Positions 27,197 through 36,290 of a stretch of DNA of 64,000 bases are shown here, one piece after another. The notes beneath the pieces are model-generated. The model saw nothing but the letters and a program-made list of their open reading frames with translations. It ran no database searches and was not told where the DNA came from. This DNA is from Hypericibacter terrae. GTDB taxonomy: Bacteria > Pseudomonadota > Alphaproteobacteria > Dongiales > Dongiaceae. The position numbers and the translations under genes were made by a program. Position 1 is the stretch's first letter, and each line of letters starts with the position of its first letter. Where the stretch lies: assembly GCF_008728855.1 (NCBI RefSeq), contig NZ_CP042906.1, forward strand, positions 124,001 through 188,000. Direction: 5' to 3'.

Positions 27197-28985
27197 ACGC
27201 GAACGCCCGCCCAAGCCCCGCAAGCGCGCAACCCCCGGCAAATCCGAGCTGGTGTTCGAGGGGCTGGGCGTCTCGCCCGGCATCGCCGTGGGCCCCGCCC
27301 ATGTGGTCGAGGGCGGCTCGGTGCATGTGCCCGAATACCGCATCGAGCCGGATCAGATCGAGGCCGAGCGCGCGCGCTTCTCCGCCGCCGTCAACAAGGC
27401 GCAGAAGCAGCTGGTCAAGCTCAAGGCCAAATCGACCAACCTGCCCGGCACGGCGGCCGAGGAAATCGGCTTCCTGCTCGACGCGCATCTGCAGATGCTG
27501 ACCGGCTCGCGCGTCGTGCGCGGGGTCGAGAAGCTGATCGAGGACGGGCTCAATGCCGAGGCGGCCGTGCAGGCCGAGATCTCGAAGGTGGCGCTCGATT
27601 TCGCGGCCCTCGACGATGCCTATCTGGCGGCACGCGCCCAGGACATCCGCGAGGTCGGCGACCGGCTGATCCGCAACCTGACGCAGACGCCCTATGAGGC
27701 CTTCTCCCATCTCTCGCCCGGCAGCATCATCGTCGGCGAGGAACTGACGCCGGCCGATACGGCGCTGATGAATCCCGACATGGTGGGCGGCCTGGCGGCG
27801 GTGCTGGGCGGCGCCGAGAGCCATACCTCGATCATGGCGCGCTCGCTGGGCCTGCCGGCGGTGCTCGGCGTGGCCGGCCTGATCGGCAATGTCCGCAGCG
27901 GCGACATCATCGCGATCGACGGCGACGCGGGCCGCGTCTATCTCAATCCCAGTCCGAAGACCCTGGCGCTCTTGAAGGTGCGCCATGCCGAGGACGAGAA
28001 AGAGGAAAAGCTGCTGTCGCGGCTGAAGAAGCTGCCGGCGATCACGCGCGATGGAATCAATATCGGGCTGCAGGCCAATCTCGAGCTGCCGCGCGAGCTC
28101 GAGATGGCGATGGATGCCGGCGCTGAGGGCGTGGGCCTGCTGCGCACAGAGTTCCTCTATATGAACCGCGACGATCTGCCCGACGAGGAGGAGCAGTACA
28201 AGACTCTGGTCGAGCTGATCCAGGGCCTGGACGGCCGCCCGATCACGGCGCGCACGCTCGATGTCGGCGCCGACAAGCTCGCCTATTCGCTGGCGGCGCA
28301 TCTGGGCGGCGGCATCAATCCGGCGTTGGGGCTGCGGGCGATCCGGCTCTCCTTGCGCGAGCGCTCGCTGCTGGAAACCCAGCTCGCGGCCATGATCCGC
28401 GCCGGCGCCCACGGGCCCTTGCGCATCTTGCTGCCGATGATCTCGACCCTGATCGAGATCCGCCAGGTGCGCGAGGTGCTGGACAAGGTCGTCCGCCGGC
28501 TCCACCGCCGCCGCATCAAGATCGCCGATCCCTTGCCGCCCATCGGCGTCATGATCGAGGTCCCCGGCGCCGCCCTGTCGGCCGATGCCTTCGCGCAGAT
28601 CGTCGATTTCTTCGCCATCGGCACCAACGACCTCACCATGTACACGCTCGCCATCGACCGCGGCGAGGAGCAGGTGGCGCATCTCTATAATCCGCTGCAT
28701 CCGGCGGTGCTGCGCCTGATCCAGTTCGCGACCGAGGCCGCCTTGCGCGCGCGCATTCCGGTCAGCGTCTGCGGCGAGATCGCGGGCGACCCGCGCTACA
28801 CGCCGCTGCTGCTGGGGCTGGGTATCCGCGAGCTGTCGATGGCCTCGACGGCGCTGCCGCGCGTCAAGCAGCGCATCCGCGACCTCGACCTGGTGGCGGC
28901 GACGCGCTGCGCCAGCACGATCATGGACCAGTCCGATCCGGGCCGGATCGCTGCCCTGCTGGACGATTTCAACACGCTGGCGTAG
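27186..28985 (+). CDS. ptsI: PTS Enzyme I (phosphoenolpyruvate-protein phosphotransferase)
   Basis: 599 residues. It moves phosphate from phosphoenolpyruvate to HPr. The active histidine is His213 in GGAESHTSIMARSLG; the PEP-binding part has GVGLLRTEFLYMNR, NPALGLRAIRLSL, MIEVPGAALSADAF, FAIGTNDLTMYTLAIDRG and SVCGEIAGDP. An N-terminal Lys/Arg-rich tail of ~22 residues precedes the normal start LVFEGLGVSPGIAVG. There is no GAF domain, so this is the PtsI rather than PtsP form. It is the last core PTS gene of the operon. Confidence 0.95.
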   Translation: MKTERERPPKPRKRATPGKSELVFEGLGVSPGIAVGPAHVVEGGSVHVPEYRIEPDQIEAERARFSAAVNKAQKQLVKLKAKSTNLPGTAAEEIGFLLDAHLQMLTGSRVVRGVEKLIEDGLNAEAAVQAEISKVALDFAALDDAYLAARAQDIREVGDRLIRNLTQTPYEAFSHLSPGSIIVGEELTPADTALMNPDMVGGLAAVLGGAESHTSIMARSLGLPAVLGVAGLIGNVRSGDIIAIDGDAGRVYLNPSPKTLALLKVRHAEDEKEEKLLSRLKKLPAITRDGINIGLQANLELPRELEMAMDAGAEGVGLLRTEFLYMNRDDLPDEEEQYKTLVELIQGLDGRPITARTLDVGADKLAYSLAAHLGGGINPALGLRAIRLSLRERSLLETQLAAMIRAGAHGPLRILLPMISTLIEIRQVREVLDKVVRRLHRRRIKIADPLPPIGVMIEVPGAALSADAFAQIVDFFAIGTNDLTMYTLAIDRGEEQVAHLYNPLHPAVLRLIQFATEAALRARIPVSVCGEIAGDPRYTPLLLGLGIRELSMASTALPRVKQRIRDLDLVAATRCASTIMDQSDPGRIAALLDDFNTLA

Positions 28986-28990
28986 CGGCC

Positions 28991-29548
28991 TTGAGCAAGC
29001 CAGCCCGCATCGTCTTTCTCAATGGCGTGGGCAGCGTCGGCAAGAGCTCGATCGCCAGGGCGCTCCAGACCCTGACAGCCGAGACCTTCCTGCTGGTCGC
29101 CATGGACAGCTTCCTCGAAATGCTGCCGCTGCCGATGCAGGACCATCCCGACACCTTCCTCTACGAGACCCTGGAGGAAGACGGACATCCCTCGGTCGAG
29201 ATCAGGACGGGTCCGGTCGGCGAGCGGGTGATGCGCGGCATGCGTCATGCCATCGCCGCGTTGGCGGCACAGGGCAACAATCTGATCGTCGACGAGGTCA
29301 TGACGGCGAGCGACTGGGCGGAGTATGCGTCGCTGCTCCGGGGACTCGATGTCGTCAGGGTCGGCGTCTTCGCGCCCCTCGACGTCATCGAAGCCCGCGA
29401 GCGGGAGCGCGGCGACCGCCTGATCGGCACCTCGCGCCGGCAGTTCGACCGACTGCATCGGGGCATGAGCTACGATTTCGAGGTCGATACCGGCCGCGCC
29501 ACGGCGATGGAATGCGCCCGGCTGATCCAGCGCAGATTCGCTCTCTAG
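28991..29548 (+). CDS. Chloramphenicol phosphotransferase-like P-loop kinase
   Basis: 185 residues. Walker A is LNGVGSVGKSSIARAL (Lys18), then VAMDSFLEMLP, LIVDEVMT and VFAPLDVIEARERERGDR, the pattern of the CPT family of small-molecule kinases. Members from antibiotic producers phosphorylate chloramphenicol; most homologues have unknown substrates, so resistance should not be assumed. The start appears to be TTG at 28991, since the conserved sequence begins at once and no other start fits. It lies five bases after ptsI, probably at the end of that operon. Confidence 0.85.
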   Translation: MSKPARIVFLNGVGSVGKSSIARALQTLTAETFLLVAMDSFLEMLPLPMQDHPDTFLYETLEEDGHPSVEIRTGPVGERVMRGMRHAIAALAAQGNNLIVDEVMTASDWAEYASLLRGLDVVRVGVFAPLDVIEARERERGDRLIGTSRRQFDRLHRGMSYDFEVDTGRATAMECARLIQRRFAL

Positions 29549-29626
29549 AGCGACTGCAGATTTTGTCAGCAATCGTCGCAGGGCCCGGATGACGTGGTTC
29601 GGCCCCGCCCGTATCAGGAGCTTGTC

Positions 29627-30640
29627 ATGAGTGCGGAATTGCCGTCGCCCTACTCGATCATGCAGCTGGCATTGGGGTTCTGGTCATCGAAGGCGCTCTT
29701 GAGCGCCGTCGAGATCGGCCTCTTCACCGTCCTGGCGGAGGAAACGCTCGACGCACCGGCGCTCTGCCGGAGGATGGCGCTCCATCCGCGCGGCGCGCGG
29801 GATTTTTTCGATGCGCTGGTGGCGCTCGGCATGCTGGAGCGCAAGGATGGCCGCTACGCCAATACACCCGAGACCGAGCGCTATCTGGTGCGCGGCAAGC
29901 CCGACTATATCGGCGGCATCCTCGAAATGAGCAACGCGCGGCTCTATGGCTTCTGGGGTTCCCTCACCGAGGCGCTCAAGACCGGTCAGCCGCAGAACGA
30001 ATCGAAGCAGGGCGGCGATCTCTTCGCTCAGCTTTACGCCGACCCCGAGCGGCTCGCGCTCTTCCTCAAGGGCATGACCGGCGTCAGCCGTCCGATCGCG
30101 CGCCAGTTGGCGCAGCGGGTCGACTGGCGGCGTTACAAATCGGTGATCGATATCGGCACCGCGGAAGGCGCGGTGCCGGTCACGCTCGCCCAGGCTCATC
30201 CGCACCTGACGGGCGGCGGCTTCGATCTGCCGCCGGTACGGCCGGTGTTCGAGAGCCATATCCGCGCCATGGGGCTCGAGAATCGGCTCCGCTTCCATCC
30301 CGGCGATTTCTTCTCGGATCCGCTTCCCGCGGCCGATGTCCTGATGATGGGGCATATCCTCCATGACTGGGATCTGACCGTGAAGCGCCAGCTTCTCGCC
30401 AAGGCCCATGCGGCATTGCCCAAGGGCGGGGCCCTGATCGTCTATGACATGATGATCGACGATGAGCGCCGGACGAACGCGACCGGTCTCCTGATGAGCC
30501 TGAACATGTTGATCGAGACGGCCTCTGGCTTCGACTATACCGGGGCCGATTGCGCCGGCTGGATGCGCGAGGCTGGGTTCGCCGATGTCCGGATCGAGAG
30601 GCTGGAAGGGCCCTATTCGATGGCGATCGCGACCCGATAG
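29627..30640 (+). CDS. O-methyltransferase (acetylserotonin/HIOMT-type, plus dimerisation domain)
   Basis: 337 residues, ATG behind AGGAG. The N-terminal winged-helix dimerisation domain (LGFWSSKALLSAVEIGLF, LERKDGRYANTPETERYL) precedes a Rossmann core with IDIGTAEGAVPVTLAQ, GFDLPPVRP, VLMMGHILHDWD and GGALIVYDMMIDDERRTNA. His-Asp in HILHDWD is the catalytic pair region of these enzymes. The substrate is probably a small hydroxylated compound but cannot be named. It lies upstream of ahcY, whose enzyme removes the S-adenosylhomocysteine such reactions produce, though ahcY seems to have its own promoter. Confidence 0.88.
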   Translation: MSAELPSPYSIMQLALGFWSSKALLSAVEIGLFTVLAEETLDAPALCRRMALHPRGARDFFDALVALGMLERKDGRYANTPETERYLVRGKPDYIGGILEMSNARLYGFWGSLTEALKTGQPQNESKQGGDLFAQLYADPERLALFLKGMTGVSRPIARQLAQRVDWRRYKSVIDIGTAEGAVPVTLAQAHPHLTGGGFDLPPVRPVFESHIRAMGLENRLRFHPGDFFSDPLPAADVLMMGHILHDWDLTVKRQLLAKAHAALPKGGALIVYDMMIDDERRTNATGLLMSLNMLIETASGFDYTGADCAGWMREAGFADVRIERLEGPYSMAIATR

Positions 30641-30738
30641 ACGGCGCACCGGCGGGGGCTTCGGCGCCTCGCAGGGCCCATCGAATGCTGCATTTGCGAC
30701 ATCTTGCCAAGGGGTTACCGGTGCCCTGCCGGCAGCCC

Positions 30739-30768
30739 TTGCTCGCGCCCCGCGCCCCCTGCTATAGG
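30739..30768 (+). promoter_or_regulatory. Candidate promoter of ahcY
   Basis: TTGCTC (30739-30744) and TATAGG (30763-30768) with an 18-base spacer, 50 bases before the ahcY ATG, in a GC-rich run. It fits the alphaproteobacterial TTG.../CTATA pattern. Confidence 0.5.
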
Positions 30769-30818
30769 GGCGCGCCATTTCCCTCTTAGACCCTACGAGA
30801 ATCAGGAGAATTTGTCCG

Positions 30819-32114
30819 ATGAGCGCGCGTCAGGACTTCAAGGTCGCCGACATCTCCAAGGCCGATTGGGGCCGCAAGGAGATCGCCATCGCCGAGACCG
30901 AAATGCCGGGTCTCATGGCGCTGCGGCGCGAGTTCGGCGAGAAGAAGCCGCTCAAAGGGGCCCGCATCGCCGGCTGCCTCCATATGACGATCCAGACCGC
31001 GGTGCTGATCGAAACCCTGATCGCGCTCGGCGCCACGATCCGCTGGTCCTCCTGCAACATCTTCTCGACCCAGGATCAGGCCGCGGCCGCGATTGCCGCC
31101 GCCGGCATCCCGGTCTTCGCCTGGAAGGGCATGAACGAGGAAGAGTTCTGGTGGTGCATCGAGCAGACCATCAAGGGGCCCGACGGCTGGACCCCCAACA
31201 TGATCCTGGATGACGGCGGCGACCTGACCCAGATCATGCATGAGAAATATCCGGCGATGCTCAAGGACGTGAAGGGCATCTCCGAGGAGACCACGACCGG
31301 CGTGCATCGCCTCTACGAGATGGCCAAGAAGGGCACGCTCGCGGTGCCGGCGATCAACGTCAACGACAGCGTCACCAAGTCGAAGTTCGACAATCTCTAT
31401 GGCTGCCGCGAGAGCCTGGTGGACGGCATCAAGCGCGCCACCGACGTGATGATGGCCGGCAAGGTCGCCGTGGTCTGCGGCTATGGCGATGTCGGCAAGG
31501 GCTCGGCCGCCTCGTTGCGCAGCCAGGGGGCCCGCGTCATGGTGACCGAGGTCGATCCGATCTGCGCGCTGCAGGCGGCGATGGAAGGCTACCAGGTCAC
31601 GACCATGGATGACGCGGCGGCGCATGCCGACATCTTCGTGACGGCGACCGGCAATATCGACGTCATCACGCTCGACCATATGCGCCAGATGAAGGACCGG
31701 GCGATCGTCTGCAACATCGGCCACTTCGACAGCGAGATCCAGATCGGCGCGCTCAGGAACTACAAGTGGGACAATGTGAAGCCGCAGGTGGACGAGGTGG
31801 TGTTCCCCGACGGCAAGCGGCTGATCGTCCTGGCCGAAGGCCGGCTGGTCAATCTCGGCTGCGCCACCGGCCATCCGAGCTTCGTGATGAGCGCCTCCTT
31901 CACCAACCAAGTGCTGGCCCAGATCGAGCTCTGGAGCAATCACGGCCAGTATGAGCGCAAGGTCTATGTGCTGCCCAAGCATCTGGACGAGAAGGTCGCG
32001 GCCCTGCATCTGGAGAAGATCGGCGTGAAGCTGACCAAGCTCTCCACCAAGCAGGCCGACTATATCGGTGTCGCCCAGAAGGGCCCCTACAAACCCGAAC
32101 ATTACCGGTACTGA
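30819..32114 (+). CDS. ahcY: Adenosylhomocysteinase (S-adenosyl-L-homocysteine hydrolase)
   Basis: 431 residues. It splits S-adenosylhomocysteine into adenosine and homocysteine, clearing methylation by-product. Family signatures are [45 protein letters not shown] and the NAD-binding [17 protein letters not shown], ending in the conserved PYKPEHYRY. The start follows AGGAGAA. I looked for an SAH riboswitch in the 178-base leader and did not recognise one. A palindromic repeat pair follows the gene. Confidence 0.97.
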   Translation: MSARQDFKVADISKADWGRKEIAIAETEMPGLMALRREFGEKKPLKGARIAGCLHMTIQTAVLIETLIALGATIRWSSCNIFSTQDQAAAAIAAAGIPVFAWKGMNEEEFWWCIEQTIKGPDGWTPNMILDDGGDLTQIMHEKYPAMLKDVKGISEETTTGVHRLYEMAKKGTLAVPAINVNDSVTKSKFDNLYGCRESLVDGIKRATDVMMAGKVAVVCGYGDVGKGSAASLRSQGARVMVTEVDPICALQAAMEGYQVTTMDDAAAHADIFVTATGNIDVITLDHMRQMKDRAIVCNIGHFDSEIQIGALRNYKWDNVKPQVDEVVFPDGKRLIVLAEGRLVNLGCATGHPSFVMSASFTNQVLAQIELWSNHGQYERKVYVLPKHLDEKVAALHLEKIGVKLTKLSTKQADYIGVAQKGPYKPEHYRY

Positions 32115-32126
32115 GGCTTAGCTCGT

Positions 32127-32270
32127 CCCGTTCCCTCCCCCGTTCCGGGGGAGGGTGAGGGAGGGGGCTGCTCGGTCAATGAGGTTGGGACCGACCAGCA
32201 TTCGGGCCCGTATCGCTTATCCAGTCATCCCCCTCCCTACCCTCCCCCGAAGACGGTGGAGGGAAAGCAA
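32127..32270. repeat. Paired GC-rich palindromic element (Y and Z type ends)
   Basis: One arm (about 32129-32179) reads CCCTCCCCCGTTCCGGGGG then AGGGTGAGGGAGGGGGC and ends GCTCGGTC (32170-32177); the other (about 32225-32268) begins TCATCCCCCTCCCTACCCTC. The two arms are inverted relatives around a ~45-base spacer. The GCTCGGTC end is the reverse complement of the GACCGAGC seen at 58376 and 61629. It fills the gap between ahcY and the DivL-like gene. Confidence 0.75.
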
Positions 32271-32353
32271 ATGGCATTTCCCTTTGCCGGCCACGCTCAT
32301 GGCCTCCGTGACAAATCCGCGATAAAGTGATTCGCGTGGGGTCTCGACACAAC

Positions 32354-34492
32354 ATGTTGGGTCTGGTGAGGGCTGCCTCTTCCGGGCTGGCGATCGCAGC
32401 CGTGGGGCTGGGCGCGCCGCGCTGGGCGCTGGCGGCCGAGGCCGGTGAAATGGCCGGTTGGGGCTCGGGCTGGCTCCTGACGGCCCTCCTCCTGGGCCTG
32501 CTGGTGGGGCTGGTGGCGGCGGGCCTGCTGGTTCGCCGCGAGCGGACCCGGGCCGTGGCGCGCGAGCGCGAAGCCGCCATCGAACGCACCACGCTGGAAA
32601 ACGCCCGCGCCGAGGCCGCCGGCCAGATCGCCTCGATCGCCGGCCAGCGCGACGGGCTGCAGCAGATCCTCGACAACATCCCCGTCCCGATCTGGCGCCG
32701 GCGCGGGGATCTCTCGCTCGATTTCGTCAATCTCGCCTATGCCCGCGCGGTCGAGGCCGACCGGCCCAAGGTGCTCCTGGAACAGACCGAGCTGGCCGGC
32801 GGCCGGGCGCTGGCCGAGCGCGCGCGCGATCTGGGGCTGGGCCAGTCGGAAAGCCGGCCGACCGTGGTCGGCGGCGAGCGGCTGCTGTTCGACTTCAACG
32901 AGCAGCCGCTGCCCGACGGCCGCCTCATCGGCTATGCCCGCGACATGACCAGCGTCGAATCGACCCAGTTCGAGCTGGCGCGCCATATCCAGGCCCATGG
33001 CGAGGTCCTGGAGCAGCTCAGCACCGGGATCATCATCCTGGGGCCCGATGCCCGGGTGAAGTTCTTCAACAGCGCCTATACCCGGCTCTGGGGCCTCGAG
33101 GCCGAGTTCCTGCGCAGCGAGCCGACCCTGGAACAGCTCCTGGAGCAGCTGCGCGAAAAGCGCCGCCTGCCGGAGCAGCCCGATTTCCCGGCCTATAAGC
33201 GCGAGCTCCGCCGCAGCCTGATGAGCGCCATCAACCCGCTGGAGGCGCTGCTGCATCTGCCCGACAACCGCACCATCCGGCGCGTGGCCGCCCCCCATCC
33301 CTTCGGCGGCATCGTCATGACCTTCGAGGACGTGACCGACACGCTGGCGCTGGAGCGCTCCTACAACACGCTGATCGATGTCCAGCGGGAGACGCTGGAC
33401 AATCTGTTCGAAGGTGTCGCGGTGTTCGGCGCCGACGGGCGGCTCAAGCTTTTCAATCCGGCCTTCGTGCGGATGTGGGGCTTCCATGAGGGCGACCTCG
33501 TCGACGAGCCGCATGCGACGCAGCTGGTCGATCTCATCCGCAGTTTCTTCGAGACGGTGGCCTGGCCGCGCCTCAAGCAGCGCATGATCGACCGGCTCCA
33601 GGACCGCACCGCGCGCACCGGCCGGATGGAGCGCGCCGACGGCTCGACCATCGATTTCGCGGCGGTGCCGCTGCCCGACGGCGCCTGCCTGATGATCTAT
33701 ATGGATGTGAGCGACAGCGTGCGGGTGCAGCGCGCGCTCGCCGAACGCAACGCGGCGCTCGAGACCGCCGACCGGCTCAAGTCGGAATTCATCGCCAACG
33801 TCTCCTACGAGCTGCGCACGCCCTTGAACGCGATCATCGGTTTCGCCGAGATTCTCGATCAGCAATATTTCGGGCCGCTGACCGAGCGCCAGGCGGAGTA
33901 CAGCCACGGCATCATCGATGCCTCGCAGCAACTGCTGCTGCTGATCAACGACATCCTCGACATCGCCACCATCGAAGCGGGCTATCTCCAGCTCGAGCTG
34001 GCGCCGGTCGATGTGGCGGCGATGCTGAAGGATCTCGTGACGCTGAGCGCGGAGCGTGCGCGCTCGCGCGGCGTGGCCTTGGAGCTCGACTGTCCGCCCG
34101 ATATCGGCCGCGTCACCGGCGACGAGCGGCGCCTCAAGCAGGCGATCTACAATCTCATCAGCAATGCGATGAAGTTCACGCCCCTGGGCGGCGCGGTGCG
34201 GATGGCCGCCAGGCGCACCGAGGGCCAGCTCGAGATCGAGGTGGTCGACAACGGCGTCGGCATCGCCGAGCAGGATCAGGGCCAGGCCTTCCAGAAGTTC
34301 GCCCGCGTCGGCGGCCGGCGCCAGAGCGGCAGCGGGCTGGGCCTCGCTTTGGTGAAGAGCCTGATCGAGCTCCATGGCGGCCAGGTCGAGCTCGTCTCCA
34401 AGCCCGGCGTCGGCACCCGCGTCGCCTGCCGCCTGCCAGCCACCCCCAGCGACGCCCCCATCGACACGCCGGAACGCCGCGCGGCGGGGTGA
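32354..34492 (+). CDS. divL: DivL-like PAS-domain pseudo-histidine kinase (Tyr in place of His)
   Basis: About 712 residues. Order: hydrophobic N-terminus and one membrane helix (~residues 36-58), PAS-like domains near 105-210, 225-330 and 355-450, a HisKA-like helix pair and an HATPase domain. The H-box reads FIANVSYELRTPLNAIIGFA: codon 33806-33808 (TAC) puts Tyr where kinases have His, just as in Caulobacter DivL, which controls the CckA kinase and polarity rather than passing phosphate itself. ATPase boxes NLISNAMKF, DNGVGIAEQ and GSGLGLALVKSL are kept. The symbol rests on this and on PAS layout. Start is uncertain: GTG at 32327 would add nine residues. Confidence 0.8.
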   Translation: MLGLVRAASSGLAIAAVGLGAPRWALAAEAGEMAGWGSGWLLTALLLGLLVGLVAAGLLVRRERTRAVAREREAAIERTTLENARAEAAGQIASIAGQRDGLQQILDNIPVPIWRRRGDLSLDFVNLAYARAVEADRPKVLLEQTELAGGRALAERARDLGLGQSESRPTVVGGERLLFDFNEQPLPDGRLIGYARDMTSVESTQFELARHIQAHGEVLEQLSTGIIILGPDARVKFFNSAYTRLWGLEAEFLRSEPTLEQLLEQLREKRRLPEQPDFPAYKRELRRSLMSAINPLEALLHLPDNRTIRRVAAPHPFGGIVMTFEDVTDTLALERSYNTLIDVQRETLDNLFEGVAVFGADGRLKLFNPAFVRMWGFHEGDLVDEPHATQLVDLIRSFFETVAWPRLKQRMIDRLQDRTARTGRMERADGSTIDFAAVPLPDGACLMIYMDVSDSVRVQRALAERNAALETADRLKSEFIANVSYELRTPLNAIIGFAEILDQQYFGPLTERQAEYSHGIIDASQQLLLLINDILDIATIEAGYLQLELAPVDVAAMLKDLVTLSAERARSRGVALELDCPPDIGRVTGDERRLKQAIYNLISNAMKFTPLGGAVRMAARRTEGQLEIEVVDNGVGIAEQDQGQAFQKFARVGGRRQSGSGLGLALVKSLIELHGGQVELVSKPGVGTRVACRLPATPSDAPIDTPERRAAG

Positions 34493-34545
34493 GTCCTGGG
34501 CCAGAGCCCAGGACCCTCAAAGAGTTCAAGTTCGCAAGCTGGAAC

Positions 34546-34576
34546 TTGACATATGTAAGCAATAAGTTTACATATT
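34546..34576 (+). promoter_or_regulatory. higBA promoter and palindromic operator
   Basis: A perfect inverted repeat ATATGTAA-N9-TTACATAT occupies 34551-34575. It sits on a -35 TTGACA (34546-34551) and a -10 region with TACATA or CATATT (34569-34576). This AT-rich island stands out in GC-rich DNA. Binding of the HigA antitoxin here would close the promoter, the usual autoregulation of such pairs. The predicted start of transcription coincides with the GTG start codon at 34583. Confidence 0.75.
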
Positions 34577-34582
34577 GCCTCT

Positions 34583-34861
34583 GTGATCCGGTCGTTTCGC
34601 AGCAAAGCTCTTCGCCGATTTGCCGAGACCGGCAACAGCTCGAAATTAAGCGTGCAGAACCCTGAAAGAATCAGGCGAATTCTTTTGGCTTTGGATAGTG
34701 CGCGAAGACCCGAGGCGCTCGATCTGCCGGGCTTGCGCGTCCATCCGCTCAGGGGCCGGGAAAAAGGGCGCTATGCAGTGGACGCGAGCGGCAACTGGCG
34801 GCTCACTTTTGGCTGGGATGGCGAAGATGCCATCGATCTGTACCTGGAGGATTATCACTGA
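34583..34861 (+). CDS. higB: HigB-type toxin (RelE/ParE fold, mRNA interferase)
   Basis: 92 residues. The sequence IRSFRSKALRRFAETG, LALDSARRPEALDLPG, LHPLRG-like VHPLRGREKGRYAVD and GNWRLTFGWDGEDAIDLYLE is the plasmid-maintenance HigB family; its members cut mRNA on the ribosome. The GTG at 34583 is the family start; there is no ribosome-binding site before it, and the mRNA may be leaderless. Toxin-first order is normal for higBA. The stop TGA overlaps the antitoxin ATG (TGATG), coupling the two. Confidence 0.92.
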   Translation: MIRSFRSKALRRFAETGNSSKLSVQNPERIRRILLALDSARRPEALDLPGLRVHPLRGREKGRYAVDASGNWRLTFGWDGEDAIDLYLEDYH

Positions 34862-35172
34862 TGAGCACCAAATCCCTGCTGCGAGGCCTTCATCCGATGC
34901 ATCCGGGCGAGTTGCTCCGCGAGGAGATCCTGCCGGCTGTCGATCGGCCAAAGGCCGAAATCGCGCGGCTACTCGGCGTCTCGCGCCAGCATCTCTATGA
35001 CATCCTCGACGAGCGCAAGCCGGTCACGCCGGCGATGGCGGTGCGTTTCGGGAAGCTGTTCGGCAACGGCCCGGAGCTCTGGCTCGATCTGCAGAGCGCC
35101 TATGACTTGGCCGCCGTGACAAAGAAACTGGCGGCCGAGCTGAGGAAGATTCCAACCCTGACGGCGGCCTAG
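34861..35172 (+). CDS. higA: HigA-type antitoxin (XRE/Xre-like HTH)
   Basis: 103 residues. The HigA signature HPMHPGELLREEILP is followed by the helix-turn-helix AEIARLLGVSRQHLYDILDE and NGPELWLDLQSAYDL. It should bind HigB to neutralise it and bind the palindrome at 34551-34575 to repress the pair. Its gene overlaps higB by one base. The pair sits between the DivL-like gene and the converging formate dehydrogenase cluster, so it may be a later insertion. Confidence 0.92.
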   Translation: MSTKSLLRGLHPMHPGELLREEILPAVDRPKAEIARLLGVSRQHLYDILDERKPVTPAMAVRFGKLFGNGPELWLDLQSAYDLAAVTKKLAAELRKIPTLTAA

Positions 35173-35195
35173 AGCGGCTGGGGCCGCGAGGTCCT

Positions 35196-35408
35196 CTAGC
35201 TCACCTTGATCTGCTCGACGGCCTTGCGGGCGATGGGCTCCAGGCCGTCGCCCCCGGAGGCGAGCACGGCCAGGATCTCGCGGCGCATGCGCGGCTCCCA
35301 GAATTTCTGGATATGGTCGAGCGTGTCGGCGACCGCGCGGTCTTCGGTCTTGAGGCGGAAACCCTTGGCGATCTGGTTCGCCATATAGACGAGGCGGTCG
35401 GGATTCAT
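35196..35408 (-). CDS. fdsD: Formate dehydrogenase delta subunit
   Basis: 70 residues: NPDRLVYMANQIAKGFRL and IQKFWEPRMRREILAVLASG are the FdsD/FdhD-delta signature. The small subunit helps assembly or stability of the soluble NAD-dependent formate dehydrogenase (FdsABG). It is the last gene of the cluster; its ATG overlaps the fdhD stop by four bases. It converges with higA. Confidence 0.93.
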   Translation of the reverse strand: MNPDRLVYMANQIAKGFRLKTEDRAVADTLDHIQKFWEPRMRREILAVLASGGDGLEPIARKAVEQIKVS

Positions 35409-36286
35409 GGTCTGGTCTCGGCGATTCGCTCGGGGTGGGTATAGGCCTGGAAGCCCTCGTCGCGCGCGCCGGCCACCAGCGTGAGGCCGCAGGCCCGGGC
35501 GGTCTCGATCGCGAGCGTGGTGGGGAGGGAGACCGCCACCAGGAGCGCGATGCCGGCGGTCGCGGCCTTCTGCACCATCTCGACGCTCATGCGGCTGGTG
35601 ATGACGGCGAAGCCCGGCGCGTAATCGCCCTCGGGGAACATACGGGCGCGGGCGCCGATCAGCTTGTCGAGGGCGTTATGGCGGCCGACATCTTCGCGCG
35701 CGAGCACCGGCTCTCCGTCGACGGTGAACCAGACCGCGGCATGGACGGCGCGGACTTCGCGATTGAGCGGTTGCAGCGCAGGCAGGCTTTCGACGGCCGC
35801 GGCGATGACGCGGCTCGAAACCACCGGCCCGGGACCGAGCTGCGGCAAGGGCCGCAGCGCCTGACCGAGCTCGGCGATGCCGCAGAGCCCGCAGCCGGCG
35901 CGGCCCGCCAGATTGCGCGACCGCAGGCCCAGCATGCGGGCGCGGCGTTCGGGAATGGTCACATCGATCTGGAGGCCGCGGCCATGATCGGTCACCCGGA
36001 TGGCCCCGACCTCGCTGGCGCGCTTCACGATGGCTTCGGCGAGGCTGAAGCCCAGCGCGAAATCCTCGAGATCGGCCGGGCTTCCCATCATCACGACATA
36101 GGATTTGCCGTTATAGGTGACGGCGAGCGGTGTTTCGGCCGCGATCGCCTGCTCGATGGCCTCGTGGCTCTCGCCGCGCCAGCGCTCGGCGCCCAGCCGG
36201 GCCGAAGCCGCCGGGATCTTCAGGGCATCCGATGCCGGCATCGGAGCCGCGCGCGTGGCGCCGTCGTGCGTCAGCATCTTGCCCAT
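35405..36286 (-). CDS. fdhD: Formate dehydrogenase accessory sulfurtransferase FdhD
   Basis: 293 residues. FdhD moves sulfur onto the molybdenum cofactor of formate dehydrogenase. The sulfur-carrying cysteines are Cys132 and Cys135 in RAGCGLCGIAEL; further motifs are EDFALGFSLAEAIV, ARMLGLRSRNLAG, AREDVGRHNALDKLIGA and TSRMSVEMVQKAATAGI. It starts four bases after fdsA and is coupled to fdsD, so maturation and structural genes are expressed together. Confidence 0.95.
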   Translation of the reverse strand: MGKMLTHDGATRAAPMPASDALKIPAASARLGAERWRGESHEAIEQAIAAETPLAVTYNGKSYVVMMGSPADLEDFALGFSLAEAIVKRASEVGAIRVTDHGRGLQIDVTIPERRARMLGLRSRNLAGRAGCGLCGIAELGQALRPLPQLGPGPVVSSRVIAAAVESLPALQPLNREVRAVHAAVWFTVDGEPVLAREDVGRHNALDKLIGARARMFPEGDYAPGFAVITSRMSVEMVQKAATAGIALLVAVSLPTTLAIETARACGLTLVAGARDEGFQAYTHPERIAETRP

Positions 36287-36290
36287 GTCG

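Noticed and set aside
30641-30818. SAH riboswitch in the ahcY leader
   Set aside because: I looked for the conserved core and pairing pattern and did not find it; the GC-rich leader folds in many ways.
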